Shown: positions 8,284-17,055 of the stretch, piece after piece
How the letters are laid out: every line of letters starts with the position of its first letter
Numbering within the stretch: position 1 is the first letter of the stretch
Origin: Gammaproteobacteria bacterium
GTDB taxonomy: Bacteria > Pseudomonadota > Gammaproteobacteria > Ga0077536
Assembly (NCBI GenBank): GCA_019747795.1
Contig: JAIEQK010000151.1
Span: forward strand, 1-54,007
Length of the DNA stretch: 54,007 nt
Direction: 5' to 3'
The notes under the pieces: generated by a model
The model's input: only the letters and a program-made list of their open reading frames with translations
Told to the model about the DNA's origin: nothing
The model's database searches: none
Program-made: the position numbers and the translations under genes

Positions 8284-8787
8284 CTACCCCCCGTAGAAGA
8301 CCTTCTCGCCGAGGTCCTTCAGGGTCAGCGTCACGTCGTCCGCGCGGCCGGCCGGCGTTTCCTTGACGGCGGCGTCGATCACTTCGCCGATGAAGATGGA
8401 GTGGTCGCCGTTCTCGACGGTCTGCGTGAGCCTGCACTCGATGGTCGCCGCCGCGCTCTCGAGCAGCGGCGCGCCACTCGCGCCGAAGCGGAAGGGCTCG
8501 CCATTGACGGTATGACCATCACGCTCGGCGGGCTTGAAGAACGCGAAGGCGAGTCCGCTCTGCCCCTTGCCGAGCACGTTGAGCGCGAAATGTCCGGACT
8601 GCTTGATGATCTCGTGCGCGCCGGAATCGGCCTTCACGCCCACCACCACCAGCGGCGGCTTGAACGCGGTCTGCGTCACCCAGTTGACGGTCGCGGCTGC
8701 GACCGCGCCTTCATCGTTGGCGGCGGTCAGCACGTAGAGCCCGTAGGGGATCATGCGCAATGCGGTCTTCTTGGCGGCTTCGTCCAC
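8284..8787 (-). CDS. Flavin reductase-like FMN-binding protein
   Basis: A protein of about 167 residues of the flavin reductase-like (split beta-barrel) family. The N-terminal MIPYGLYVLTA, the central KPPLVVVGVKADSGAHEIIKQSG and FALNVLG are typical of NAD(P)H:FMN reductases that feed two-component monooxygenases. The family binds FMN without a Rossmann fold. I prefer the GTG at 8787, because GAGAGG lies eight bases upstream; an ATG 13 codons earlier has no such site. No oxygenase is adjacent. The HsaA-like flavin monooxygenase at 19243-20400 could be a partner, but that is only a guess from family knowledge. Confidence 0.75.
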   Translation of the reverse strand: MDEAAKKTALRMIPYGLYVLTAANDEGAVAAATVNWVTQTAFKPPLVVVGVKADSGAHEIIKQSGHFALNVLGKGQSGLAFAFFKPAERDGHTVNGEPFRFGASGAPLLESAAATIECRLTQTVENGDHSIFIGEVIDAAVKETPAGRADDVTLTLKDLGEKVFYGG

Positions 8788-8855
8788 GGCGGTGTCCTCT
8801 CGTTGAATGGCCTGCGGCCCGAGCATAAGCGCTCGCCCGCCGCGCGCACAAATGC

Positions 8856-9791
8856 TCAGCCGTGAGACTTGCCGCGCACGCGCTGCACCAGCGTCCAGGC
8901 CAGCAGGCAGAGCGCACCGGCGGCGATACCGACCAGCGCGTCGAACACCAGCGGCGCGAGCACGTGCAGCGCCGCGCCGAGGTAGGCGACGCCGTGCCCG
9001 AGGTCCGCGACGGCATGGGCCAGGTGCGCGAGTTGCGGCACGCCGTGGGCGAGGATGCCGCCACCGACCAGGAACATCGCCGCGGTGCCGGCCACCGACA
9101 GGAACTTCATCAGCGCCGGCGCCGCGATCAGAAGGCCGCGTCCCAGCGCCTGCGCAGCCGCGCTCGCGCGCGCCTGCAGGTAATAGCCGGCATCGTCCAG
9201 CTTGACCAGTCCGGCGACGAAGCCGTACACGCCGACCGTCATCGCGAGCGCGATCGCCACCACCACCGCGACCTGCTGCGAGAACGGCGCGCTCGCCACC
9301 GTGCCTAGGGCGATGACGATGATCTCGGCCGACAGCACGAAGTCGGTCCGCACCGCGCCGACGATCTTCTCGCGTTCGAAGGCCACCATGTCGACCGAGG
9401 GATCCGCCACGGCCTGCAGCAGTTCACGGTGCTCCTGCTCGTCCTCGGCGGCGCTGTGCAGGAACTTGTGCGCGAGCTTCTCCACGCCCTCGAAACACAG
9501 GTAGGCGCCGCCGATCATGAGCAGCGCGGTCACCGCCCAGGGCGCGAAGGCGCTCAAGGCCAATGCGAGCGGCACCAGGATGAGCTTGTTCTTGAACGAA
9601 CCGCGCGCCACCGCCCACACCACCGGCAGTTCGCGCTCGGCGGTGATGCCCGCCACCTGCTGGGCGTTGAGCGCGAGATCGTCGCCCAGCACGCCGGCGG
9701 TCTTCTTCGCCGCCAGCTTGGTCATCACAGTGACATCGTCCAGTACGGTGGTGATGTCGTCGAGCAAGGCCAAAAGGCTGCCGGCGGGCAT
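8856..9791 (-). CDS. DUF808 family inner-membrane protein (YedI-like)
   Basis: A 311-residue membrane protein starting MPAGSLLALLDDIT. The N-terminal LDDVTVMTKLAAKKTAGVLGDDLALN is the hallmark of the DUF808/YedI family, followed by six or so hydrophobic helices and an internal AHKFLH segment before a cytosolic acidic stretch. The function of the family is not known. The start is supported by homology of the first residues to family members. Three tandem REP variants lie immediately upstream, so no nearby partner is evident. Confidence 0.85.
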   Translation of the reverse strand: MPAGSLLALLDDITTVLDDVTVMTKLAAKKTAGVLGDDLALNAQQVAGITAERELPVVWAVARGSFKNKLILVPLALALSAFAPWAVTALLMIGGAYLCFEGVEKLAHKFLHSAAEDEQEHRELLQAVADPSVDMVAFEREKIVGAVRTDFVLSAEIIVIALGTVASAPFSQQVAVVVAIALAMTVGVYGFVAGLVKLDDAGYYLQARASAAAQALGRGLLIAAPALMKFLSVAGTAAMFLVGGGILAHGVPQLAHLAHAVADLGHGVAYLGAALHVLAPLVFDALVGIAAGALCLLAWTLVQRVRGKSHG

Positions 9792-9825
9792 GGGGCATTC
9801 GTCCTGCGCAGGTAAGGAAGCCCAT

Positions 9826-9942
9826 TGTAGGACGGACTTCAGTCCATCACGCTGCAGCGGGATACATCACCTGTAGGACGGATTTCAGTCCGTCACGTCG
9901 CAACGGGAAACATCACCTGTAGGGCGGACTTCAGTCCGCCGT
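9826..9942 (+). repeat. Three tandem REP variants, 46-base period
   Basis: Three direct copies begin near 9826, 9872 and 9918, each TGTAG plus a hairpin. The stems differ: GACGGAC/GTCCATC, GACGGAT/GTCCGTC and GGCGGAC/GTCCGCC, whereas the copies elsewhere have GTCGGAC/GTCCGAC. Spacers (CACGCTGCAGCGGGATACATCA and similar) are also alike, so the unit that was duplicated includes the spacer. Confidence 0.82.
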
Positions 9943-9962
9943 GCACGTGGCCAGACGTCGCC

Positions 9963-10187
9963 TCAGTAGCACCCGCAGCCGCCGCCGGCGGCGGTTGCGC
10001 CACCGAGCGCCGCTTCGCGGCTCATGTAGACGTGTTCACGCAGCGCGCGCTGGGCAGGGTTGGGGCGCAGCGCCATGTCGGGCCGCGCGAGCCGCCCCCG
10101 CTCCCAGGGTTGGACCTCGGCGCAGCCGACCAGGGTGGCGAACGCGGCCACCGCGATGGGCAATGCGAATGCGCGACGTGGCGTCAT
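9963..10187 (-). CDS. Small DUF4266-type lipoprotein
   Basis: A 74-residue protein with a signal peptide ending in the lipobox LVGC (lipidated Cys near residue 22). It continues with VQPWERGRLARPDMAL, EHVYMSREAALGG and a C-terminal GGGCGCY. This order (PWERG-LA-P-M, EH-Y-S-EA, GGGCGC) is the DUF4266 signature. Members are usually encoded beside DUF3570 and thioredoxin-like or ApbE proteins; none are present here. The Cys pair at the end could bind metal, but that is conjecture. ATG at 10187 gives a complete signal peptide. Confidence 0.8.
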   Translation of the reverse strand: MTPRRAFALPIAVAAFATLVGCAEVQPWERGRLARPDMALRPNPAQRALREHVYMSREAALGGATAAGGGCGCY

Positions 10188-10311
10188 GCGTAACGGAGTT
10201 CCACTGGAACGAACCGGGCGCCGGTCACGATGTGCCGCTCCCTGGCCACGCCACTGTCGCCGCGCAGCCGAGTCGCCGTCAACGCGACCGATTGTCGCAG
10301 GCGCGCGGCGC

Positions 10312-11124
10312 TCAGGGCGCGGCCAGACGGTAGATCGCCCGATGCAGGACGCGCATCACCGGCCGCTCACCCTCGATGTAGACATCGAAGGCCGCGTGGT
10401 CATGGCCGTTGCGCACGCTGAGTTCGCGCACCGCGCCGCGCACTTCGAGCGTTTCCCCCGGCCGCGCGACACCGAGATGGCGCACCTCGCTCGCGGTGTG
10501 GATCCACGGACCGAGCGCGAGATTGCGATCGACCAGGTAATTCGCCTGGCGCAGCAGCCAGGCGGGGTGCAGACAGTCACGATAGGGCGCGAGCGCTGCA
10601 TCGCCCATCGCCGTGACGAAGCTCGCGGCCTCGGCCGGCGACTGCACGCAGGTGAAACTGCCGAGCAGCGGAAGATCGCGCAGCGCCTCGGGCGTGGCGG
10701 GCAGGCGCGGCTCGGGCAGCGGCGCGCGCGCCGGCGGCGCGGCGCTGTCCGCCGAGCCGACGGGATAGCTGGCGCTGCCCTGGGCGCACACCTCACCGGC
10801 GGGATTGCGCGCCTCGAGTTCGAATTCGATCACGGTCGCCGTGCGCGCGCTGACCCGCGCGCTCACCGTCACCGTCTCGCCTTCGTAGACCGGCCGCCTG
10901 AGGCGCACGCTGCTCGCGCCGCCGCGCAGGAAATCCGCGCCCAGCGCGGCGACCACCGGGTGCAGCAGGTAGCCGTAGGTCGTGACACCGGGCACCAGGC
11001 CGCCGCCGAAGCCGTAGCGCTGCGCGGTGCCGTCCTCGTGGATCGCGTTGCCGCTGTCCACGGCGTCGTTGTGAGCGCGCACCTGCCAATCAGGCAATGC
11101 GCTGCCGAGCGGATGGTCTTGCAC
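10312..11124 (-). CDS. MaoC-like (double hot-dog) dehydratase/thioesterase-fold protein
   Basis: A 270-residue protein with two hot-dog units. The first contains GGGLVPGVTTYGYLLHP and RRPVYEGETVTVSARV, as in MaoC/R-hydratase domains; the second contains HPAWLLRQANYLVDRNLALGPWIHTASEVRHLGVARPGE. Family members hydrate enoyl-CoAs or act as FAS1-like dehydratases. The GTG at 11124 is preferred, because GGGGAG lies seven bases upstream. No other beta-oxidation genes adjoin, so the substrate is open. It is separated by 57 bases from the kinase gene upstream on the same strand. Confidence 0.72.
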   Translation of the reverse strand: MQDHPLGSALPDWQVRAHNDAVDSGNAIHEDGTAQRYGFGGGLVPGVTTYGYLLHPVVAALGADFLRGGASSVRLRRPVYEGETVTVSARVSARTATVIEFELEARNPAGEVCAQGSASYPVGSADSAAPPARAPLPEPRLPATPEALRDLPLLGSFTCVQSPAEAASFVTAMGDAALAPYRDCLHPAWLLRQANYLVDRNLALGPWIHTASEVRHLGVARPGETLEVRGAVRELSVRNGHDHAAFDVYIEGERPVMRVLHRAIYRLAAP

Positions 11125-11181
11125 TGTCTGTCTCCCCAACGGACGACCTCGATTCTAGGTCGCGACGTGGGGCCCGGTCGA

Positions 11182-14100
11182 TCACGCGGTCGAGTGTTCC
11201 CCGACCTGCACCTCCCGGCGGGACGCGGCCGGCGCGGGGCGCGCAGCCATGGCCTCGCGCAGCGCCTGCACGATGGCCTGCGGCTCGGCCGGCTTGGCGA
11301 GGAAGTGCACGCCGCCGGCCTGGGCGATGTCGCGGCTCGCGCCGTCGCTGTACCCGCTGTAGACGATCATCGGCAGCGCGGGACGCGTGGCGCGCAAGCT
11401 AGCGGCCAGTTCCAGGCCCGTGAGGCCCGGCATGGTCTGGTCGGAGAACACCACGTCGAAGCGCTCGGGCGCCTCCAGGAACAATTCGCGCGCTTGCTGA
11501 CCATCGGCGGCGAGAGTCGCGTCCGCGCCCTCGCCGGACAAGAGTTCGCCGAGCAGGTTGCGCACCAGCGGCTCGTCGTCCACCACCAGCACACGCAGGC
11601 CGCGAATGCCGCCCGTGTCGCGCGGCGTCGACGCGGGGACGGCGTCCACCACGCTGCCTGCGCGGCGCAGAAGCAGGGTGAAGGTGGTGCCCATGCCCGG
11701 TGCGGAGCGCAGCAGCACGTGGCCGCCGACGCGATGCACGATGCCATGCACCACGGACAGGCCCATGCCTGTGCCCTTGCCGACCGGCTTGGTGGAGAAG
11801 AACGGGTCGAACACGCGCGCCTGGATCCGCTCGTCCATGCCCTCGCCGTCGTCTGCTACGCTGATCGCGACGTACTCGCCTTCGATGGGCATGTGGCAGG
11901 CGGCACATTGACCGCCCGGCCGCACGAGGCCCTCGACCGTGAGCGTGATGTGGCCGTGGCTGCCGACCGCGTCACGCGCGTTCACCACCAGGTTGACCAG
12001 CAGCTGGTGCAGTTCCACGGCGCCGATCAGGGCCGGCAGTGTGTCGTCCGCGGTCGTCAGCCGAAAGTCCAGGCTGGAGGGAATGATCGCGCGCAGCATC
12101 TGCGTCACTTCGCGCGCCACCGCGTTCACGTCCACCGCCTGTGCCTCGCCCGCCGGCGCCGCGCGACTGAAGGCCAGCATCTTCGCCACCAGGTCGCGAC
12201 CGCGCTCGCCCGCCGCCACCACCGCCGCGAGATACTCGGCGAGCTTGCCCTGGCCGACATCGGCGTAGCGCTCGCGCGCCAGCGTGCCGAAGCCAATCAC
12301 GCTCGCAAGAATGTTGTTGAAGTCGTGCGCGATGCCGCCGGCAAGCTGGCCCACCGCCTCCATCTTCTGCGCCTGCTGCACTTGGAGCTGCAGACGCTCG
12401 CGCTCCTGCTCGCTCTCGAGCTTGTCGGTGATGTCTTCCACCGTGCCGATGTAACCGATCTGCACGCCGGGCACCGAAGCGCGCACCGCGCGTACCTGCA
12501 CGGTACGCAGCCGGCCGTCCGGCGGGTTGACGCGATACTCGAGCATCATGGTGTCTTCGCCGCCCTGTCTGAACAGCCGCCATGCATCCACCACGCGCGC
12601 GCGGTCCTCGGGATGCACGATCGCCACCCAGCGTGCATCGGCGACATCGCCCATGGATACGCCGAGCCCACGGCGCAGGGCGCGGTTGATGTTCACCAGC
12701 CGGCCGTCGGTATCCAACCAGAAGATGCCGACCGGCGAGTTCTCCAGCACCGCGCGCAGCCGCGCCTCGCTCGTGACCAGCGCGACTTCAGCGAGCTTGC
12801 GATCGTTGATGTCCTGGTGGATGCCGAGCATGCGCGTGGCCCGTCCCTGCGCGTCGCGCGCCACCACCTGGCCGCGGTCGATGATCCAGCGCCAGCCGCC
12901 GGCGTGGGTGCGCAGGCGGATCTCCGCGGTGAAAAAGCTCTCGCGACCGGCCAGGTGCTCACGCATCCGCGCACCGCAGGCAGCCGCGTCGTCGGGATGG
13001 ATCAGCGCCAGCCAGTCGTCGCGCCGCGGCAGCTCCCGCGGTGCGTAGCCGAGCATCTCCGCCATGTGCGGGTTGAAGCTGAACTCGTCGCGATCGATGC
13101 GCCAGTCCCACACGCCGAGCTCGCCGGCCTGGATCACGAGATTCAGCCGAGCTTCGTTCTCGCGCAGGCTGTCCTCGGCCGCGCGTTGCTCCTGCATGTC
13201 GACCTGCATCCCGATCATGCGCAGGGGTGTGCCCTGCTCGTCGCGCGCGGAGATCACCCCGCGGCTCAGGATCCAGCGCCAGCCGCCGTCGCGAGTCGCG
13301 ACGCGGTAGTCGCAGGCGAAGCTTGCCGCCCGTCCATCGAGGTAGGCATCGAGGGCAGCGCCCGCCCGCCGCCTGTCATCCGGGTGGATCAGACGTCCCC
13401 AGGCGACGCGGCTGGCGGGCAGTTCATCGGTCGCGAGATCGAAGCGCGCGAGCGCCTGCGGCGTACCAAGGATCTCGCCACTCGCCACGTCCATCTCCCA
13501 CAGCGCCACCGGCAGGTGGCTGAGGAGCAGAGACATTCGCTCCTGCTGTTGGGCGAGCGCCTGCTGGGTGGTCTTCAGCGCGGAGATGTCGACATGCACC
13601 CCGGACAGGCGCAGCGGACGGCCGTCCGGCGCGCGCATGGTGATGGTGCCGCGGTCGAGCACCCATACGTAGCTGCCATCGGCCTTGCGCAGGCGGTGCT
13701 CGGACTCGTAATGGGCGGTGCGGCCCTCGAGATGCGCGGTGATGGCGGCGGACGCGGCGGCCAGATCGTCGGGGTGGACCACTTTTTCCCATGTGCCGAC
13801 GTGCGGCACCAGGTCGCCGAGCTGGTAGCCAAGCATCGTCGCCCAGTGTTCGTTGAACTGCACGGTGTCGTCGACCAGGTTCCAGTCCCATGCCCCGACA
13901 CCGGCGCCGCGGATCACGAACTCCAGCCACGCGCGCTGGCGCTCCTGGTCGCGCGTCATGCTTTGGCGAGTGATCTCGCTCGCCGCGCGGCGCGCGACCG
14001 TGCGCAGCAGGGCACGCATGCTGCCTTCGTCCTGGGGCGCGTCGTGGCACAGCGCATACAGCATGCCCAGGGGTCGTCCGGGCACGTCGAACAGGGGCTC

Positions 14101-15144
14101 GATGAACAAGTAGCCCTGGGTGTGGCCCGCGAGCCAGGGATCGTCGGGAAAGGCGGTGTCGATCTCGCCGCAGAGTACGATGGACTCGCCCGCGGCCAGC
14201 ACCGCCGCAGCGCACCCGGCCAGCGGCATGTCCACGTTGGCGACGCGCACCGGCCAGCTGCCGAGCTGGGTCATGCGCGACTCGTTCTCGACGAAGCGCA
14301 CCACGCCGGCGACCGCCGCGTTCAAGCCGAGGCCCAGCGCGTTGGCGAAGGCGTCGAAGCTGTCCTGGTCGCCCGGTGGCAGGCTGAGACGCTCGAGCGC
14401 GAGCCTGAGGCGCTCACGCTCGGTGATGTCGGTGCGCAGGGAGATATAGCCGTCGTGACCGTTCGCGGCGTTGACCAGCGGCAGGATGCTGGACTGCACC
14501 CAGTAGGGCGCGCCGTCCTTGCGCCGGTTCTGCAGCACGCCATGCCAGGCTTGGCCCGCGCGTATGGTGCGCCACAGTCCCTGGTAGACCGCTTCGGGAT
14601 GCGCGTCGGACTTCAGCACGCGATGGTTCTGCCCGAGGAGTTCCTCGCGCGCATAGCCGCTGATCTCGCAGAAGCGCTCGTTGGCGTGGGTGATGTTGCC
14701 GGCGGCATCGGTGATCGAGACGATGGCGTGGGCATCGAGCGCCTGGCGCAGCGCGCCGAGCTCACGTGCGCGCGCCCCCAAAGTGCCGACCATGGCGTTG
14801 AAGGCGTGGCCGAGCGCCGCTATCTCGTCCTCTCCCTGTACCTCGGCGCGCGCGTCGTGGTCCCCCGCGGCCACCGCGCGGGCAGCGCGCATCAACGCGT
14901 CGATGCGTACACCGGCCCAGCGTTCGATCAGCCACCAGGTGAGGCACAACGACAAGACCAGGGTGACCAGGTGCGACAGGCCGTGCCGCGCCAGCAGCAG
15001 ACCGTCGATCGCCATGGGCGTCAGGCCCACGAGCAACAGCAACGGCAGGCTGCGCTTGCGCGAGCGCGTGACGCCCCGATCGCGCGTCGAGGCGACCGTC
15101 GAGGCGACCGTCGCTCCGCTCGGCTCCAGAGGGCTTCCGCTCAC
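11182..15144 (-). CDS. Multi-PAS hybrid sensor histidine kinase
   Basis: A 1320-residue inner-membrane kinase. Two hydrophobic helices span roughly residues 33-73, followed by a HAMP linker (about 75-125). Then come PAS1 (140-255), a GAF-like segment (270-405) and four more PAS/PAC units, each ending in a D-I-x-x-x-K/R motif (about 410-920). Next are HisKA with GGIAHDFNN (His940), an HATPase domain with DDGEGMD and GKGTGMGLSVVHGIV, and a C-terminal receiver with Asp1235 in FSDQTMPG. The GTG start at 15144 overlaps the TGA of the upstream gene (GTGA), so the two are translationally coupled. The periplasmic part is tiny, implying cytosolic cues such as redox, gases or small ligands. Ligands cannot be predicted. 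Confidence 0.88.
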   Translation of the reverse strand: MSGSPLEPSGATVASTVASTRDRGVTRSRKRSLPLLLLVGLTPMAIDGLLLARHGLSHLVTLVLSLCLTWWLIERWAGVRIDALMRAARAVAAGDHDARAEVQGEDEIAALGHAFNAMVGTLGARARELGALRQALDAHAIVSITDAAGNITHANERFCEISGYAREELLGQNHRVLKSDAHPEAVYQGLWRTIRAGQAWHGVLQNRRKDGAPYWVQSSILPLVNAANGHDGYISLRTDITERERLRLALERLSLPPGDQDSFDAFANALGLGLNAAVAGVVRFVENESRMTQLGSWPVRVANVDMPLAGCAAAVLAAGESIVLCGEIDTAFPDDPWLAGHTQGYLFIEPLFDVPGRPLGMLYALCHDAPQDEGSMRALLRTVARRAASEITRQSMTRDQERQRAWLEFVIRGAGVGAWDWNLVDDTVQFNEHWATMLGYQLGDLVPHVGTWEKVVHPDDLAAASAAITAHLEGRTAHYESEHRLRKADGSYVWVLDRGTITMRAPDGRPLRLSGVHVDISALKTTQQALAQQQERMSLLLSHLPVALWEMDVASGEILGTPQALARFDLATDELPASRVAWGRLIHPDDRRRAGAALDAYLDGRAASFACDYRVATRDGGWRWILSRGVISARDEQGTPLRMIGMQVDMQEQRAAEDSLRENEARLNLVIQAGELGVWDWRIDRDEFSFNPHMAEMLGYAPRELPRRDDWLALIHPDDAAACGARMREHLAGRESFFTAEIRLRTHAGGWRWIIDRGQVVARDAQGRATRMLGIHQDINDRKLAEVALVTSEARLRAVLENSPVGIFWLDTDGRLVNINRALRRGLGVSMGDVADARWVAIVHPEDRARVVDAWRLFRQGGEDTMMLEYRVNPPDGRLRTVQVRAVRASVPGVQIGYIGTVEDITDKLESEQERERLQLQVQQAQKMEAVGQLAGGIAHDFNNILASVIGFGTLARERYADVGQGKLAEYLAAVVAAGERGRDLVAKMLAFSRAAPAGEAQAVDVNAVAREVTQMLRAIIPSSLDFRLTTADDTLPALIGAVELHQLLVNLVVNARDAVGSHGHITLTVEGLVRPGGQCAACHMPIEGEYVAISVADDGEGMDERIQARVFDPFFSTKPVGKGTGMGLSVVHGIVHRVGGHVLLRSAPGMGTTFTLLLRRAGSVVDAVPASTPRDTGGIRGLRVLVVDDEPLVRNLLGELLSGEGADATLAADGQQARELFLEAPERFDVVFSDQTMPGLTGLELAASLRATRPALPMIVYSGYSDGASRDIAQAGGVHFLAKPAEPQAIVQALREAMAARPAPAASRREVQVGEHSTA

Positions 15145-15728
15145 GCTTGGGAGCCGTTCACCAGCGCTGCATCCTGCTGCAAGACCAGGGTGGCGACCTC
15201 CGCGAGCCTGAGCGGCTTCAGCAGGCAGCCCTCGACGCCGGACGCGCGCAGCTCGGCCATCGCGCCGGGCGCGAGCCGCGCGCTCATCGCCACCACGCGC
15301 ACGTCGCGTCCGTCGGCGTCGGCGCGCATGCGCCGACACAGCGACAGGCCGTCGACACCGGGCAGCGAGAGGTCGCACAGCACGAGCTGCGGCCTGAAGG
15401 TGGCGAGACGCAGGCCCGCCTCGTAGCCGTCGGCCGCGAGCACGTGCGGCACGCCCTGGCGCTCGAAGAATTCGTGCAGGTTGAGGCGCACCTGGGGATC
15501 GTCGTCCACCACCAGCGTGCGCGGCGTGCGGCCGCGCACGTCCTCGGGCAGAGGAATGCCGCGCTCGCGCGCGAAGCGCTCGACTTCGCTACGGCGGAAG
15601 CGGCGATGACCGCCGGGCGTGATGCGCTCGGCCTTCAGGCCGCGGCCGGCCCAGGCGCGCACGGTGACCGGCGCGACGCCCAGCAGGTGGGCGACTTCGG
15701 CCGGCGTGAGATGTTCGGGTTCTGCCAT
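15141..15728 (-). CDS. MerR/excisionase-type HTH fused to a response-regulator receiver
   Basis: A 195-residue protein. The N-terminal 60 residues form a BldC/MerR-like helix-turn-helix (LTPAEVAHLLGVAPVTVRAW, then GHRRFRRSEVERF). The rest is a receiver domain (TLVVDDDPQVR, phosphoacceptor Asp119 in LCDLSLPG, then MSARLAPG and LLKPLRLAE). Having the DNA-binding domain in front of the receiver is the reverse of the common OmpR/NarL order. It is coupled by a four-base overlap to the hybrid kinase, its likely phosphodonor. ATG at 15726-15728 has a good upstream GGA. Likely targets include its own operon, but no operator was identified. Confidence 0.85.
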   Translation of the reverse strand: MAEPEHLTPAEVAHLLGVAPVTVRAWAGRGLKAERITPGGHRRFRRSEVERFARERGIPLPEDVRGRTPRTLVVDDDPQVRLNLHEFFERQGVPHVLAADGYEAGLRLATFRPQLVLCDLSLPGVDGLSLCRRMRADADGRDVRVVAMSARLAPGAMAELRASGVEGCLLKPLRLAEVATLVLQQDAALVNGSQA

Positions 15729-15784
15729 GACGGAGTTCCATTGTTTCCCCGTATAGCGGTTCGAGCGATGGAAACTTGAGGGGT

Positions 15785-15926
15785 TGCAGGTCGGGTTTCG
15801 ACCCGACACCTTTTCGGTGAGATCCGACTGTGGGGCCGATTTCAATCGACCATGCACGGCCGGCGCACTGCACGGCGGGTTGAAACCCGCCCTACAACAG
15901 AATGTCGGGTGTAAGTCCGGCCTACA
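15785..15926. repeat. Degenerate REP cluster at DAHP synthase 3' end
   Basis: It contains GCAGGTCGGGTTTCGACCCGAC at 15786-15807, a weaker GGCCGATTTCAATCGACC near 15835, and two reverse-strand copies at 15871-15896 (GGCGGGTT-TGAAA type) and 15901-15926. The last is GTAGGCCGG followed by an imperfect partner, and its TAG is the stop codon of the DAHP synthase gene. The stems show more mismatches than at the other sites. Confidence 0.75.
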
Positions 15927-16983
15927 GCATCGCGTGCAATTCGCGCAGCAAGGTCTCGGTGGTCGGCCAGTCGATGCAAGCGTCGGTGATCGAGACCCCG
16001 TACTGCAATCCGCCCTGCCCCGGCTTGAAGGCCTGGTTGCCGGCGCCGAGGTTGCTTTCGATCATGAGGCCGACGATGCCGGCCTCGCCGTCGGCGCGGC
16101 GCGCGACGACGTCCCGCGCGACCTGCGGCTGGCGGTTGTGATCCTTGGCCGAATTGCCGTGACTGCAGTCGACCATGATGGCCTCCGGCAGCCCGTGCCT
16201 GGCCAGGCGCTCGCGACAGGCGGCGGCGGTGGCGGCGTCGTAGTTGGGCCTGGTCCCGCCGCGCAGGATGAGGTGCGCGCGCGGGTTGCCGCGCGTGCGG
16301 ACCACCGCGGTGCGCCCGGCACCGTCGATACCGAGGAAATGGTGCGGGCTGCGCGCGGCCAGGATCGCGTTGATGGCGACATCGATGCCGCCGTCGGTGC
16401 CGTTCTTGAAGCCGCAGGGCGCGGACAGGCCGCTGGCCATCTCGCGATGGGTCTGGGATTCGGTGGTGCGCGCGCCGATGGCGTACCAGCTGATCAGGTC
16501 GCCGAGGTATTGCGGAACGACCGGGTCCAGCGCCTCGGTCGCGGTGGGCATGCCGGCCGCGGCGAGTTCGAGCAGGAAGGCGCGCGCGGCTTCCAGCCCG
16601 TAGGCGATGTCGAAACTGTCGTCCAGCCGCGGGTCGTTGATGAAGCCCTTCCAGCCGGTGGTGGTGCGGGGCTTCTCGAAATAGACGCGCATCACCAGCA
16701 GCAGGCGCTCGGCGAGTTCCGCGGACAGCGCGCCGAGGCGGCGCGCGTAGTCCCGCGCCGCGTCGAGGTCATGGATGGAACAGGGACCCACCACCACCAG
16801 CAGGCGCGGGTCCCGGCCATCGATGATCTCGCCTATCGCGCGGCGCGCTGCCGCCACCGTGGCGCGGGCGCGCGCATCGAGGGGCTGACGCGCATGCAGC
16901 GCTTCCGGGGAAGGCAGCGGCGCGAAGTCGCTGACGTTGACGTCCTCGAGGCCATCGGTGGCAAGGGGGGGCTGGGCGTTCAT
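15922..16983 (-). CDS. Class I 3-deoxy-7-phosphoheptulonate (DAHP) synthase
   Basis: A 353-residue cytosolic enzyme of the AroF/AroG/AroH type, joining phosphoenolpyruvate and erythrose 4-phosphate at the entry of the shikimate pathway. Signatures are LLVVVGPCSIHD, MRVYFEKPRTTTGWKG, GARTTESQTHREMASGLS, GFKNGTDG and DCSHGNS near the C-terminus. The length equals the normal family length. The ATG at 16983 (MNAQPPLATDGLEDVNV) follows GGACGAG; an upstream in-frame start would add basic residues of no family match. The stop codon lies in a REP foot. Which feedback-inhibited isoform it is cannot be decided by eye. Confidence 0.92.
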   Translation of the reverse strand: MNAQPPLATDGLEDVNVSDFAPLPSPEALHARQPLDARARATVAAARRAIGEIIDGRDPRLLVVVGPCSIHDLDAARDYARRLGALSAELAERLLLVMRVYFEKPRTTTGWKGFINDPRLDDSFDIAYGLEAARAFLLELAAAGMPTATEALDPVVPQYLGDLISWYAIGARTTESQTHREMASGLSAPCGFKNGTDGGIDVAINAILAARSPHHFLGIDGAGRTAVVRTRGNPRAHLILRGGTRPNYDAATAAACRERLARHGLPEAIMVDCSHGNSAKDHNRQPQVARDVVARRADGEAGIVGLMIESNLGAGNQAFKPGQGGLQYGVSITDACIDWPTTETLLRELHAML

Positions 16984-17055
16984 CGGAACTCGTCCTGTGG
17001 AGCGGCCGCGGCGCGGCGCCGTGGCCGCGATCATAGCGTCCCGAGCGGTCGCGGA

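Noticed and set aside
10060-15426. An open frame of about 1790 codons on the plus strand opposite the hybrid kinase
   Set aside because: It is a GC-bias shadow of the minus-strand kinase gene; composition is low-complexity (His/Arg/Gln/Ala rich) with no domain, while the minus strand has complete PAS, kinase and receiver motifs.
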